From positions 62,001-126,000 of the forward strand of contig JAWKJB010000003.1 of assembly GCA_041393965.1 (NCBI GenBank): a stretch of 64,000 nucleotides of DNA, read 5' to 3'. Under the pieces are notes generated by a model. It saw only the letters and a program-made list of their open reading frames with translations. It searched no databases and was not told where the DNA came from. The stretch's first letter is position 1. Every line of letters begins with the position of its first letter. The position numbers were made by a program, and so were the translations under genes. Below, piece after piece: positions 52,073-60,183 of this stretch. The stretch comes from Acidimicrobiia bacterium. GTDB lineage: Bacteria; Actinomycetota; Acidimicrobiia; Spongiisociales; UBA5794.

Positions 52073-52779
52073 CAGGTGACACCTGCCGGATCGGCCGGAT
52101 CGTCGTTCGTCGTGACATCGACAACCTCTCCGTCCCGTAGCTCGATCACCCGATGGGCGATCCGAGCGATGTCGGTGTTGTGCGTCACCGTCAGTACCGA
52201 CCGCTGACCGTCGGTGACGCTCTCGCGCAGGAGACTGAGGATCTGGACGCCCGTTTCCACATCGAGAGCCCCGGTCGGTTCGTCTGCGAGGAGCAAGGCA
52301 GGGTTCTTGACGAGGCCGCGGGCGATCGACACGCGCTGCTGTTGGCCTCCCGACAGCTGACCGGGGAAGCTGTCGACCCGGTCGCCGAGCCCGACATTGT
52401 CGAGTACCTGTCGAGAGCGTTCCTCGGCATCGTCACCGATCAGCTCGGCGATCAGGGCGACATTCTCGAGCGCGGTCAAGGTGGGAACAAGGTTGTAGAA
52501 CTGGAAGATGAATCCGACCGAGTTCAGCCGGTAGTCGGTTTGGCCGTCGTCGTCGAGATCAGCGAGATCGATGCCGTCGGCGATGACCGTCCCGGAGGTC
52601 GGGGATTCGAGTGCACCGACCTGATTGAGGAAGGTTGTCTTGCCGGATCCAGAGGTCCCGAGAAGTACGACAAACTCACCCTTCGGCACCTCAACGGTCA
52701 CATCCCGCAGTGCGTGGACTGCCGTCCCCCCCGTGCCGTAGATCTTCGACAGGTCGTTGGTCTGGATGGCTGCCGTCAT
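52069..52779 (-). CDS. ABC transporter ATPase, LolD/MacB type
   Basis: The 236-residue ATPase has Walker A G-T-S-G-S-G-K-T-T, signature L-S-G-G-Q-Q-Q-R-V-S-I-A-R-G and Walker B L-L-L-A-D-E-P-T-G-A-L-D. The G-F-I-F-Q-F-Y-N-L-V-P-T-L-T segment is the LolD/MacB Q-loop region. ATG 52779 follows AAGGA; the 18-residue upstream extension is not conserved. It forms a two-gene exporter with 49718. Confidence 0.93.
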   Translation of the reverse strand: MTAAIQTNDLSKIYGTGGTAVHALRDVTVEVPKGEFVVLLGTSGSGKTTFLNQVGALESPTSGTVIADGIDLADLDDDGQTDYRLNSVGFIFQFYNLVPTLTALENVALIAELIGDDAEERSRQVLDNVGLGDRVDSFPGQLSGGQQQRVSIARGLVKNPALLLADEPTGALDVETGVQILSLLRESVTDGQRSVLTVTHNTDIARIAHRVIELRDGEVVDVTTNDDPADPAGVTW

Positions 52780-52935
52780 GTCAGGTCCTTGTCGCGGGAG
52801 CATTCGAACCAAGTGACTATCGCGCCTCCTCACAACCGGTGCAACCGACGGCCACTGACGGCCGGTTCCTCAACATTGTTCCTCATGTCCTGATTCTGCG
52901 CCCCAAGCTCCCCGTCGACGGAAAACAGCTCGGCG

Positions 52936-54072
52936 TCACCAGTCGTCCAACGGTGGAGCCCGCTTTTTCCGTTTGGGGTTGACGAGCCGTCTTCGATTTG
53001 GTGCCGTGTCCGGGTCGATGATGTAGCCGTTGGTGTGGATGGCTATGTGGTGGTGATACCAACACAGCGTGGTCAGGTTCGTCGGATCGTGGGCGCCGTG
53101 TTCGGACCGTGGAATGATGTGATGCGGCTCGAGACGGTAGCGGCTGCCGCATCCGTCGATCGTGCATCCTCCGTCACGGAACAGAACACTGTCACGGGTC
53201 GCTTTCGGGATCGCCCGTGCGGAATCTGTGGTCGCCACCGGCTTGCCTCGGGTGTCGAGGCCGATCACACGAACCGTGCCTCCGCACAGCAGCGCTTCGA
53301 GGGTTTCGGGTCCGACGCGTGGCCCGAATGGGATCTCGGCGGTGAACCCGCCACAGGATTCGACTGTCTTGGTGCGTGCATCAACAAACACGGTCACCTG
53401 ACCAGACATGGCACTGTCGACGATTGTGGTATCACCACCGAGCGAGTCCTGCATCAATGCCACGAGCGCATCGGCTTGGCGTTGACTGCGTGAGGATTGC
53501 TCGGCACCGGGGACGAGCCGGAGTTCGTCAGCTTTTTGTGCAATGGCCTTGTCGACAATGCGTCCCATCAATCCCGGCAACCGTCCATGGATCGTCCATG
53601 CGCCCTCGTCAAGGGACGGCTGGATCGTGAAATGACGATCGGCGTGTTCTGTGCGTTCATCTGCGGCTGTCATGCGGCGGCGACGGACACGCATCTTGCG
53701 GAGATCTTCCAAATTGAGTCTGCTCGTTTCGAGCGCTTCGGCTTCGGTGGCACCGGCCTCAACAAAGCGATGCATTTCAACGACCCGATCAAACGTCGCA
53801 CCGCCATATCCCAACCGGTGTTCGATCCGTCGACACTTGGTACTGTTGCGAGCCGCGGACACCAATCCGGCTGCAGTGGTCCTTGAAACATCAAGATGTG
53901 ACTGAACCCACTCGCCAAGGGTGCGTGACGCGTCACTGCGATGAGCGTTGATCTTGGCCAACTCGTTGACGATCGTCACCTGCTCAGCACGACGCTCAGA
54001 GATCTCAGCCTCAAGAACAACCAGGCGCTTCTCGAGCTCTGAAACGGAAAACGGTGCAAACAAACTTGCCAT
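52936..54072 (-). CDS. DUF222 protein with C-terminal HNH nuclease domain (13E12-repeat type)
   Basis: The 378-residue protein has the helical DUF222 region (residues 10-260) with the R-R-R-R stretch after L-R-K-M, and an HNH motif at the end: C-T-I-D-G-C...L-E-P-H-H-I-I-P-R-S-E-H-G-A-H-D-P-T-N-L-T-T-L-C, and a final H-H. This family is highly repeated in actinobacteria and may be a mobile or defence-type nuclease. A short tandem repeat lies just upstream of its start. Confidence 0.85.
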   Translation of the reverse strand: MASLFAPFSVSELEKRLVVLEAEISERRAEQVTIVNELAKINAHRSDASRTLGEWVQSHLDVSRTTAAGLVSAARNSTKCRRIEHRLGYGGATFDRVVEMHRFVEAGATEAEALETSRLNLEDLRKMRVRRRRMTAADERTEHADRHFTIQPSLDEGAWTIHGRLPGLMGRIVDKAIAQKADELRLVPGAEQSSRSQRQADALVALMQDSLGGDTTIVDSAMSGQVTVFVDARTKTVESCGGFTAEIPFGPRVGPETLEALLCGGTVRVIGLDTRGKPVATTDSARAIPKATRDSVLFRDGGCTIDGCGSRYRLEPHHIIPRSEHGAHDPTNLTTLCWYHHHIAIHTNGYIIDPDTAPNRRRLVNPKRKKRAPPLDDW

Positions 54073-54094
54073 ACCAACAACGTATCAGCCGGAT

Positions 54095-54147
54095 ATGTCA
54101 GATCTTCAGATCTTCAGATGTCAGATGTCAGATGTCAGATGTCAGAA
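54095..54147. repeat. Tandem heptamer repeat (TCAGATG)
   Basis: A run of TCAGATG units, the first two varied to TCAGATCT, repeats about six to seven times upstream of the DUF222/HNH gene. It is slippage-prone and could alter the spacing of that gene's promoter. The rest of 54073-54236 has no gene that I can support. Confidence 0.8.
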
Positions 54148-54236
54148 GTCGGAGGGGGCTGCTCAGTCGCGAGAGTCGAAAGCGAAAGCGCTCTCGCTGC
54201 TGCCATCACGGCAAGGCCTCGTGTTCCGACCCAGGG

Positions 54237-54788
54237 TTAGAGCAGCTCGCTCGTCTCAAGTACCCGGGAGTTGTAGAAGGTGGACAGGTACTCCAGCGAT
54301 TCGCTTTGGACCTCGTCGTACCGCTCACCAACCATCGGGGCGAATACGCATGTTGCGTCCGAGACCACTGCCACTGCAATACCCCTTGCGAAAGCGTCGT
54401 AGGTGGTATGCCGGCAACAGCAGTTGGTGTGCTGACCAACGACCACGAAACTGCCGATGTTGTGTACGCGGCATGTCGCATCGAGATCGGTCTCGGTGAA
54501 CGCCGAGTAGAACCGCTTTGGAACGACGAAATCCCCCGCCTCAGGGGTCAGTTCGCTGACGACTTCGGCCCCCGTGGAACCGGCGAGGGCGTGCTCTCCG
54601 AATACGGCGAACTCAAAATCATTGTCCTTGTGCGCGTCATTGGCATAGATGACAACCCAGTCATCACGGTTCCGTGCAGCCTCGGCAAGCTGATGGATGT
54701 TGCCGATGATCGGCTTTGCGGCTTCATTGGCAAGCGTCCCATCGACAAAGTCGTTCAGCATGTCAAGAACCACCAGTGCGGTCTTCAT
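54237..54788 (-). CDS. Isochorismatase-family cysteine hydrolase (nicotinamidase-like)
   Basis: The 183-residue hydrolase has the triad of the family: Asp9 in V-L-D-M-L-N-D-F, a Lys in V-P-K-R-F-Y-S-A-F, and Cys in V-V-V-G-Q-H-T-N-C-C-C-R-H-T. Nicotinamidases and N-carbamoyl-hydrolases share this fold. AGGAGGAG precedes ATG 54788. The rest of the reading frame upstream is transposase debris and not part of the gene. Confidence 0.85.
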   Translation of the reverse strand: MKTALVVLDMLNDFVDGTLANEAAKPIIGNIHQLAEAARNRDDWVVIYANDAHKDNDFEFAVFGEHALAGSTGAEVVSELTPEAGDFVVPKRFYSAFTETDLDATCRVHNIGSFVVVGQHTNCCCRHTTYDAFARGIAVAVVSDATCVFAPMVGERYDEVQSESLEYLSTFYNSRVLETSELL

Positions 54789-54883
54789 GAATCTCCTCCT
54801 ATGAGTCTTCTGTACTTGAAGTATGCCCCTGTCGACGAGAATCCCGTGCCGGAAATCGCTCAAACCAGGGAGGCCTGTTTGCA

Positions 54884-54912
54884 CCCCGCCAGGATTCGAA
54901 CCTGGGACACCC
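54884..54912 (-). other. Duplicated 3' end of tRNA-Arg (attL-like site)
   Basis: 29 bases are identical to 56367-56395, the T-arm and acceptor 3' half of the intact tRNA-Arg(CCT) gene, in the same orientation. No 5' half of a tRNA lies beside it. This is the mark left when an element integrates into a tRNA gene and rebuilds its 3' end; 56367-56395 is the other border. Confidence 0.78.
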
Positions 54913-54949
54913 AAGATGGTCTTCCTGAACAAGACAAGTAGGATCGCAG

Positions 54950-55220
54950 CGCGTTTCCCATCCCTTCGAAGGTGTGCTCCCGGTCGATCGACGACGCGAA
55001 ACTTAATGTGCGCCACCGCGACCAGCACAGAATGCAGCCCAGACACCACAAGTCGTGATCCCACCCCAGCGTCGCGCCCAATGCAGTCCGACCAGTTCAC
55101 CTGGGCTTCCTCGCCCGGGGCAGTCTCGATCGGTATCGACGGCCCCGGACCCGTCGTGAATCGGGGACCCCGCAGCTGACGCAAGTGACGGGTCACCGTC
55201 GCATACGACCCCCACCCCAC
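54950..55220 (-). pseudogene. IS21-family IstA transposase remnant
   Basis: Fragments in two frames recall an actinobacterial IstA: Y-A-T-V-x-R and P-I-E-T-A-P-G-E-E-A-Q-V-N-W-S-D-C in one frame, and L-C-W-S-R-W-R...S-I-D-R-E-H-T-F-E-G in another. There is no start and the frame breaks, so it is dead. No IstB or terminal inverted repeats were found nearby. Confidence 0.65.
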
Positions 55221-55261
55221 AAGCGTCTTTCACATCAGGAAGAACCCACCACCACACCAAA

Positions 55262-55420
55262 CAGCTCGCCGATCTACTGCACACCACCGAGCAGATCATC
55301 CGCGCCTGGGTAAGGGGAGGGATCATCCCGGCGCATCGCAGACCGGGCGGCCGCAAGTCCATGTTTCTCCGCCACGAGATCTTCGACTGGCTCATCGCCA
55401 ACCGCTACATACCGGACTGA
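55262..55420 (+). pseudogene. Excisionase/MerR-like helix-turn-helix remnant
   Basis: A 52-codon stretch reads Q-L-A-D-L-L-H-T-T-E-Q-I-I-R-A-W-V-R-G-G, then G-G-R-K-S-M-F and a tail ending in TGA 55418-55420. This is the DNA-binding helix set of small phage/ICE excisionases (HTH_17 type). No in-frame start codon lies within the preceding 100 bases back to a TGA, so it is a fragment. Confidence 0.6.
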
Positions 55421-55427
55421 AGGCAGC

Positions 55428-55703
55428 TCAGGTCTTGGAGGCGGGCTGGCCGTACCGCTGCCGCGCTGCCTCGCCCGAGGTTCCCACCATGGCGCCGATC
55501 GCTGCCCAAGAGTGCCCATCGGCGCGTGCCACCGAGACCGCGTCAGCGAGCCGGCGCTCGGCGTCGGCTCGAGCCTGGAACGCCAGCCGGACCCCTCGCA
55601 GCGAGGCGGCGTCCTTGATTCTGGCTTCATCCGGCTCGTGTTCCTCGAACCGCGCGGCGAGTTCGTCGGCTTGATCGAGGATCTCTTTGGCGGTTCGTGG
55701 CAT
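55428..55703 (-). CDS. Probable antitoxin (HTH-type) of a two-gene TA module
   Basis: The 91-residue protein is largely helical and acidic in its first half (A-K-E-I-L-D-Q-A-D-E-L-A-A-R-F-E-E), then has a compact helix-turn-helix-like end W-A-A-I-G-A-M-V-G-T-S-G-E-A-A-R-Q-R-Y-G. GGAGG lies eight bases before ATG 55703. It follows the smaller gene by five bases, and the pair sits alone inside the decayed element with a large palindrome upstream, all typical for toxin-antitoxin modules. Function is inferred from layout. Confidence 0.58.
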   Translation of the reverse strand: MPRTAKEILDQADELAARFEEHEPDEARIKDAASLRGVRLAFQARADAERRLADAVSVARADGHSWAAIGAMVGTSGEAARQRYGQPASKT

Positions 55704-55708
55704 CGGCG

Positions 55709-55936
55709 TCACCTCCGGTACTTGGGTCGGGCGGCCATGGCATGGACGATGACGGCACCATCGGCACTGTCCACAACACCGATCTCGTAGAGATTGCCAG
55801 CGTGGTCGGGTCCGATGAGCATGGTGAGACCCTCATCGAGGTCCTCGGCTCGGATCGGATTGTTGAAAGCGTGCATGATCGTGTCGTCGGAGACGCCGTG
55901 TCTACATGCGCTCGGTGCGATCCGTGGCGTCTTCAC
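55709..55936 (-). CDS. Probable small toxin partner (75 residues)
   Basis: The 75-residue protein begins K-T-P-R-I-A-P-S-A-C-R-H-G-V-S-D-D-T-I-M-H-A-F, has a G-P-D-H-A-G-N-L-Y-E-I-G-V-V strand pair and ends M-A-A-R-P-K-Y-R-R. The ordering of strand pair and basic end resembles compact RNase-type toxins of the BrnT/RelE size class, but I cannot name the family. The start is GTG 55936. The 13-bp inverted repeat just upstream is a likely autoregulatory site. Confidence 0.55.
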   Translation of the reverse strand: MKTPRIAPSACRHGVSDDTIMHAFNNPIRAEDLDEGLTMLIGPDHAGNLYEIGVVDSADGAVIVHAMAARPKYRR

Positions 55937-55941
55937 TCACA

Positions 55942-55980
55942 CAAGTTACCTTGTCGCGCCCATGATTACAAGGTAACTTG
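55942..55980. promoter_or_regulatory. 13-bp perfect inverted repeat upstream of the TA-like pair
   Basis: CAAGTTACCTTGT at 55942-55954 is perfectly complementary to ACAAGGTAACTTG at 55968-55980, with a 13-base spacer. It lies immediately before the start of the minus-strand pair and is the expected operator for TA autoregulation. Confidence 0.7.
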
Positions 55981-56363
55981 TCGCTGATCCTTAGCGAAAT
56001 AGGGTGGCCTAGTGAACGACTCGCTGCCGTGTTGACGACCGCGCCAATGATGATCACGAGACTTACAGCGCGGCGGACTACTTGCTTTGTCTACCTCAAT
56101 ACCCAGAACTCACAGGGTGGATCAGCGTGAACGTACACTGGCTCGACACCGACTCATCCGAGGCCACACAACTTGAGACGGTCTGTCACAAATCGGATTC
56201 AGAGCCTGAAGATGGATACCGGCCTGGCTCGAGACCCTCCCGCCAAAGTTCGGCATATGAAGGATTGGACAGTTGCGAGATTGCCGATCCGCAGAACCCA
56301 ATCCAACAATGTTGTTCCGTCATTCATCGGCCCTGTGGAATGACAAGTCTCCAGGATTCCCGG
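55981..56363. other. Gene-poor stretch inside the integrated element
   Basis: I see no supported gene here. A frame at 56082 encodes L-P-Q-Y-P-E-L-T-G-W-I-S-V-N-V-H-W-L-D and then runs into the tRNA; it lacks a ribosome binding site and may be integrase or transposase debris. One of the few ACGT sites in the window lies at 56131, in line with a foreign origin. Confidence 0.4.
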
Positions 56364-56436
56364 CGCCCCCGCCAGGATTCGAACCTGGGACACCCGGTTT
56401 AGGAAACCGGTGCTCTATCCCCTGAGCTACGAGGGC
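56364..56436 (-). tRNA. tRNA-Arg (anticodon CCT), element attachment site
   Basis: On the minus strand the acceptor GCCCTCG pairs with CGGGGGC (one G-T), the D arm reads AGCTC...GAGC, the anticodon stem CCGGT/ACCGG holds loop TTCCTAA and the T arm CCAGG...CCTGG holds TTCGAAT. The anticodon CCT reads AGG. Its 3' 29 bases (56367-56395) are duplicated at 54884-54912. Confidence 0.95.
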
Positions 56437-56751
56437 CAAATGCCAAGAATACCCCGGATTCCCGCCGGCGCAGGGCGCGCCAAGCCACACAATCGGGGCC
56501 ATGACGAGGGCGTGGTCGAAGCATGCCAGCCCGCACTGCTGCGCTTGGGTTGTTGAATACTCGCCTCGGCGGTGAAGTGGTCGATGCCATTACTCGCACC
56601 TTGTCGAGCAGTGCCTTGTCTCATCCTGCTTCCGCTCCTGCGCTCAACTCGGCCGATCGCGCCGCACCGGACCAGGCTGTCCGATGGGCCCGAACCTGGG
56701 TGATCCCGGGATCTCTTCCGGTAGAGTCGTGGTGACGAAGGGAGTCTGCAT
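56437..56751. other. Intergenic region before the SHOCT gene
   Basis: No gene can be supported in these 315 bases. A TAGAGT box at 56722-56727 could be the -10 of the SHOCT gene, about 24 bases before its start; no -35 was recognised. Confidence 0.4.
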
Positions 56752-57015
56752 ATGGTCGGAAGTCGAGGCGGAAGACGGACCGGCCGACGCGCTGCACGCC
56801 GGACCACGAGGCGGATGAACCGCCGCGAATCCATGATGGACGCAGCTTCGCCCGAGCCGGATTCCTACGAGCCGACACCTGATGATGCGCCCGCGCCCGC
56901 CGAGGTCGGGGCCGACCCGTACGAGAAGCTGAAGGAAGCCAAGCAGCTGCTCGACGACGGGATCCTCACCGAGGAAGAGTTCGCAGCCGAGAAGAAGAAG
57001 ATCCTCGGCACATAG
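56752..57015 (+). CDS. SHOCT-domain small protein
   Basis: The 87-residue protein has a very basic start (G-G-R-R-T-G-R-R-A-A-R-R-T-T-R-R), a proline/acid-rich middle and a C-terminal SHOCT domain: Y-E-K-L-K-E-A-K-Q-L-L-D-D-G-I-L-T-E-E-E-F-A-A-E-K-K. SHOCT motifs mediate oligomerisation and often end short membrane or nucleic-acid-binding proteins. The basic start could bind RNA or DNA (inference). GGGAG precedes the ATG. Confidence 0.85.
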   Translation: MVGSRGGRRTGRRAARRTTRRMNRRESMMDAASPEPDSYEPTPDDAPAPAEVGADPYEKLKEAKQLLDDGILTEEEFAAEKKKILGT

Positions 57016-57180
57016 CGGTTTGTCTCTCGTGCGAGAATCCCTGCGCGCCCTGTCCACAGGCGCTTTCGGGGCCCAACGGCCGCCCCACAACGCTGAGTGG
57101 CCATCCGAGGTCGTGCGCATGGGCGCTCTGCTACCGTGGCGCAGCGAGACTTGTGTCCTCCACTGAGAGGAGCCGCAGAG

Positions 57181-58755
57181 GTGATGGATCACACCGTCGT
57201 CGCAGACGCCGAACAACTGACATTCGCTCCGACCTTCAATGTCGCCGTGCCGTTCATCGACCGGCATACGGCGGAGGGCCGCGGCTCGAAGGTTGCGATC
57301 CGGACGAACAACGGACACGAAGTCACCTATGCCGAACTTGCCGAACAGGTCAATCGTGCAGGGAACGCCCTTGCCGGCCTCGGACTGGTGCCGGGGGACC
57401 GAGTCCTGATGATCGTCAAGGACGATCCGATCTTCTACTCCATCTTCTGGGGCGCAATCAAGGCCGGGTTCGTCCCTGTTCCCCTCAACACGCTGTTGCG
57501 GTCAAAGGACTACGCGTTCGTGCTCGAGGACTCGGGTGCCGCCGCCCTCGTCTGGTCGCCCGAATACGACGAGGAAGTCGTCCCCGCCCTCGCTGCCGTC
57601 GATCCGGGGCCCGCCCACCAGCTCCGAACCACCGGCGACGGTGTCACCGCCCACTCGCTGCTCGCCGGGGCATCCGACGAACTCGAGCCAGCGGCCACCA
57701 CCGCCATGGATGACTGCTTCTGGCTGTACTCGTCGGGGTCGACAGGGAACCCGAAGGGAGCCGTCCACCGGCACCGCGACATGGTTGTCACCTCGCAGTT
57801 CTACGGCGTCGACACCCTCGGTGCCCGCGAGGACGACATCTTCTTCTCGGCTGCGAAGCTGTTCTTCGCCTACGGCCTCGGCAACGCGATGACCTTCCCG
57901 TTGTGGGTCGGCGGCACCGCCGTCCTCTACGACGGCCGACCGACGCCCGAAACGGTGTTCGACATGATCGGCCGTTTCAAGCCGACGCTCTACTTCGGAG
58001 TGCCGACCCTCTACGCGGCCCAGCTCGCGGGGTTCGACGACCTCGCACCTGACACATCTTCGATCCGAATGTGCGTTTCGGCAGGTGAAGCCCTCCCGCC
58101 TGACATCCTGAACCGCTGGAAGCAGCGCACGGGACTCGACATCCTCGACGGCATCGGTTCGACCGAGCTGCTGCACATCTTCATCTCCAATGTCGAAGGT
58201 GACATTCGCCCCGGGGCAACCGGGCGTCCCGTTCCCGGCTATCGGGCACGGGTCGTCGACGAAGCCGGCGACGATGTCCCGCCAGGGACCTCAGGACGGT
58301 TGCTGATGTGTGGTCCGTCGGTTGCGAAGGAATACTGGAACAACCCGACCAAGACAGCCGCCACGATGCTCGGTGACGACTGGATCGACACCGGGGACAC
58401 TTACATTCGCGACGAGGACGGCTACTTCTGGTACCAGGGGCGCAGCGACGACATGATGAAGGTCGGCGGCATCTGGACATCCCCATTCGAGATCGAAGCG
58501 AAACTCATGGAACATCCCCTCGTCCTCGAAGCGGCCATCGTCGGGAGGGCGGACGATGCCGACCTCGTCAAGCCCGCCGCAATGGTGGTCCTGACCGACC
58601 GGTCGGCCGCCGGACCCGACCTCGAACGCGAGCTGCGAACGCTGTGCAAGGACGGCCTTGCGCCCTACAAGTATCCGAGATGGATCGAGTTCGTCGACGA
58701 ACTCCCCAAGACCGCGACCGGGAAGATCCAGCGATTCAAGCTCCGGACCGACTGA
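57181..58755 (+). CDS. Benzoate-CoA-ligase-family acyl-CoA synthetase
   Basis: The 524-residue protein is an adenylate-forming ligase of the BclA/benzoate-CoA type: P-loop Y-S-S-G-S-T-G-N-P-K-G-A, F-P-L-W-V-G-G-T-A, G-I-G-S-T-E-L, D-T-G-D and the C-terminal K-T-A-T-G-K-I-Q-R. It activates an aromatic or similar carboxylic acid with ATP and CoA. GTG 57181 lies eight bases after GAGAGGAG; ATG 57184 is the alternative. It heads a group with a Liv-type importer, an arrangement known for aromatic-acid uptake. The exact acid is unknown. Confidence 0.88.
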   Translation: MMDHTVVADAEQLTFAPTFNVAVPFIDRHTAEGRGSKVAIRTNNGHEVTYAELAEQVNRAGNALAGLGLVPGDRVLMIVKDDPIFYSIFWGAIKAGFVPVPLNTLLRSKDYAFVLEDSGAAALVWSPEYDEEVVPALAAVDPGPAHQLRTTGDGVTAHSLLAGASDELEPAATTAMDDCFWLYSSGSTGNPKGAVHRHRDMVVTSQFYGVDTLGAREDDIFFSAAKLFFAYGLGNAMTFPLWVGGTAVLYDGRPTPETVFDMIGRFKPTLYFGVPTLYAAQLAGFDDLAPDTSSIRMCVSAGEALPPDILNRWKQRTGLDILDGIGSTELLHIFISNVEGDIRPGATGRPVPGYRARVVDEAGDDVPPGTSGRLLMCGPSVAKEYWNNPTKTAATMLGDDWIDTGDTYIRDEDGYFWYQGRSDDMMKVGGIWTSPFEIEAKLMEHPLVLEAAIVGRADDADLVKPAAMVVLTDRSAAGPDLERELRTLCKDGLAPYKYPRWIEFVDELPKTATGKIQRFKLRTD

Positions 58756-58895
58756 TGCCAACGGCTCAACCACCCATGGGAGATCCTGCCACCTCGGAAT
58801 TTGCTAACCCCTCGGCTAAGGAATTAGGATCGCTCCCGCCACCCGGCAATGACGTACTTCTCGACAAATGAATAGGCAATGATCGGGGAGAAAGA

Positions 58896-60176
58896 ATGAG
58901 AAAGCGCAGATGGCTCATTCCGATGAGCCTCGTCCTTGCGCTGACGCTCATCATGAGCGCATGCAGCTCGGACGACACAGCAGATACGACAACAACCACC
59001 GAGGGAGAGGCCGCAACAACAACGACGGCTCCGCCCGCGGACACGACGACAACCGAACCGATGAACACCGAGCCGATCAAGATCGGCATGCTGACATCGT
59101 TGACAGCGACCTTCGCCCCGTGGGGCGTGTCGGTTGTCGACGGCATGCGGCTCGCCGTTGCGGAGATCAACGCTGCAGGCGGCGTCAATGGCCGCATGCT
59201 GGAACTGGTCGAGCGTGATACCCAATCCAATCCGGAAGAAGGCGTGAGCGGCTTCGAGCGAATGGTCGAAGACGGCGTCGTCGCGGTTGGAGGGATCATC
59301 TCGAGCGATGTGGGGCTCTCAACGGCGCGTACTGCCGAAGAACTCGAAGTTCCGCTGTTCCTCGTCAAGGCCGGATCCGACGCGATCCTGACCACCGACA
59401 GCCGGTACACCTTCCGGACCTGCCTCGTGGCAGCTCCGATGGTTGCCGGACCGCTCCGCCAGTATGTGGATGCCGAGGGCATCACGAAGGTCGGGGCGAT
59501 CGTGGCTGATTACGCGTGGGGCCAAGCCATCAAGTCGGCACTCGAAACCGAGTTCGCTGACGCCGAAGGTGTCGAGCTCCAGATCGAGGTTGCACCGGTT
59601 CCCGAGCAGGACTTCTCTGCCTACCTGCGCCGCCTGAGCGACTTCGGTGCCGAGGTTCTCGTGGCGACGGGCCATCCGCCCGGAGGCGTTTCGATCACGA
59701 AGCAGTCCGCCGACTTCGGGATGAACATTCCGGTCACCGGCTCGTGGAACCCGATCGCGCTGATCGTCAACGCGGTCGGTGAGCAGGCAATCGATCGGTA
59801 TGCCGACTTCGCGTGCGTCGATTACGACGATCCGGAGTACCAGGATCTCGCGAGGCGTTACCTCGCCATGTCGAACAACACCTTCATGGAGGATGATGCC
59901 GTCGCGGGCTTCGGCATCGTGCACATCATCGCCGAGGCGGTCGCTGCCGTCGGGGACGACCCTGTGGCCATCGCCCAGTATGTCCACGACAACACCTTCG
60001 ACATCCCCGGCTACTCGCATCCGCTGAGTTGGACGGAGTGGGGTGAGCTCGCTGCGGCGCAACCGACCTTCACGGTCATGCGGCAGATGACGCCACCTGA
60101 CGGCGTGAGCCCGGGTGCGGACTGGTACCCGGAGCTGCTGATCAAGGCAGAGCCACTCGAGCCGTTCGTTCCATAA
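58896..60176 (+). CDS. Liv-type substrate-binding lipoprotein (aromatic-acid importer candidate)
   Basis: The 426-residue protein has a lipoprotein signal ending I-M-S-A-C-S-S, a threonine-rich linker and a LivJ-type fold (I-K-I-G-M-L-T-S-L-T-A...V-V-D-G-M-R-L-A-V-A-E-I-N-A-A-G-G-V-N-G-R). GGGGAG lies before ATG 58896. It follows a CoA ligase of the benzoate type and precedes four ABC genes, so uptake of an aromatic acid is the best guess. Confidence 0.9.
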   Translation: MRKRRWLIPMSLVLALTLIMSACSSDDTADTTTTTEGEAATTTTAPPADTTTTEPMNTEPIKIGMLTSLTATFAPWGVSVVDGMRLAVAEINAAGGVNGRMLELVERDTQSNPEEGVSGFERMVEDGVVAVGGIISSDVGLSTARTAEELEVPLFLVKAGSDAILTTDSRYTFRTCLVAAPMVAGPLRQYVDAEGITKVGAIVADYAWGQAIKSALETEFADAEGVELQIEVAPVPEQDFSAYLRRLSDFGAEVLVATGHPPGGVSITKQSADFGMNIPVTGSWNPIALIVNAVGEQAIDRYADFACVDYDDPEYQDLARRYLAMSNNTFMEDDAVAGFGIVHIIAEAVAAVGDDPVAIAQYVHDNTFDIPGYSHPLSWTEWGELAAAQPTFTVMRQMTPPDGVSPGADWYPELLIKAEPLEPFVP

Positions 60177-60183
60177 TCAGTGG

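Noticed and set aside
54095..54147. Possible CRISPR array
   Set aside because: The repeats are seven-base tandem units without spacers, and no cas gene is near.
56082..56402. 106-codon plus-strand frame ahead of tRNA-Arg
   Set aside because: It runs into the tRNA gene, lacks a ribosome binding site and shows no family motif, so it is at best debris of the integrated element.
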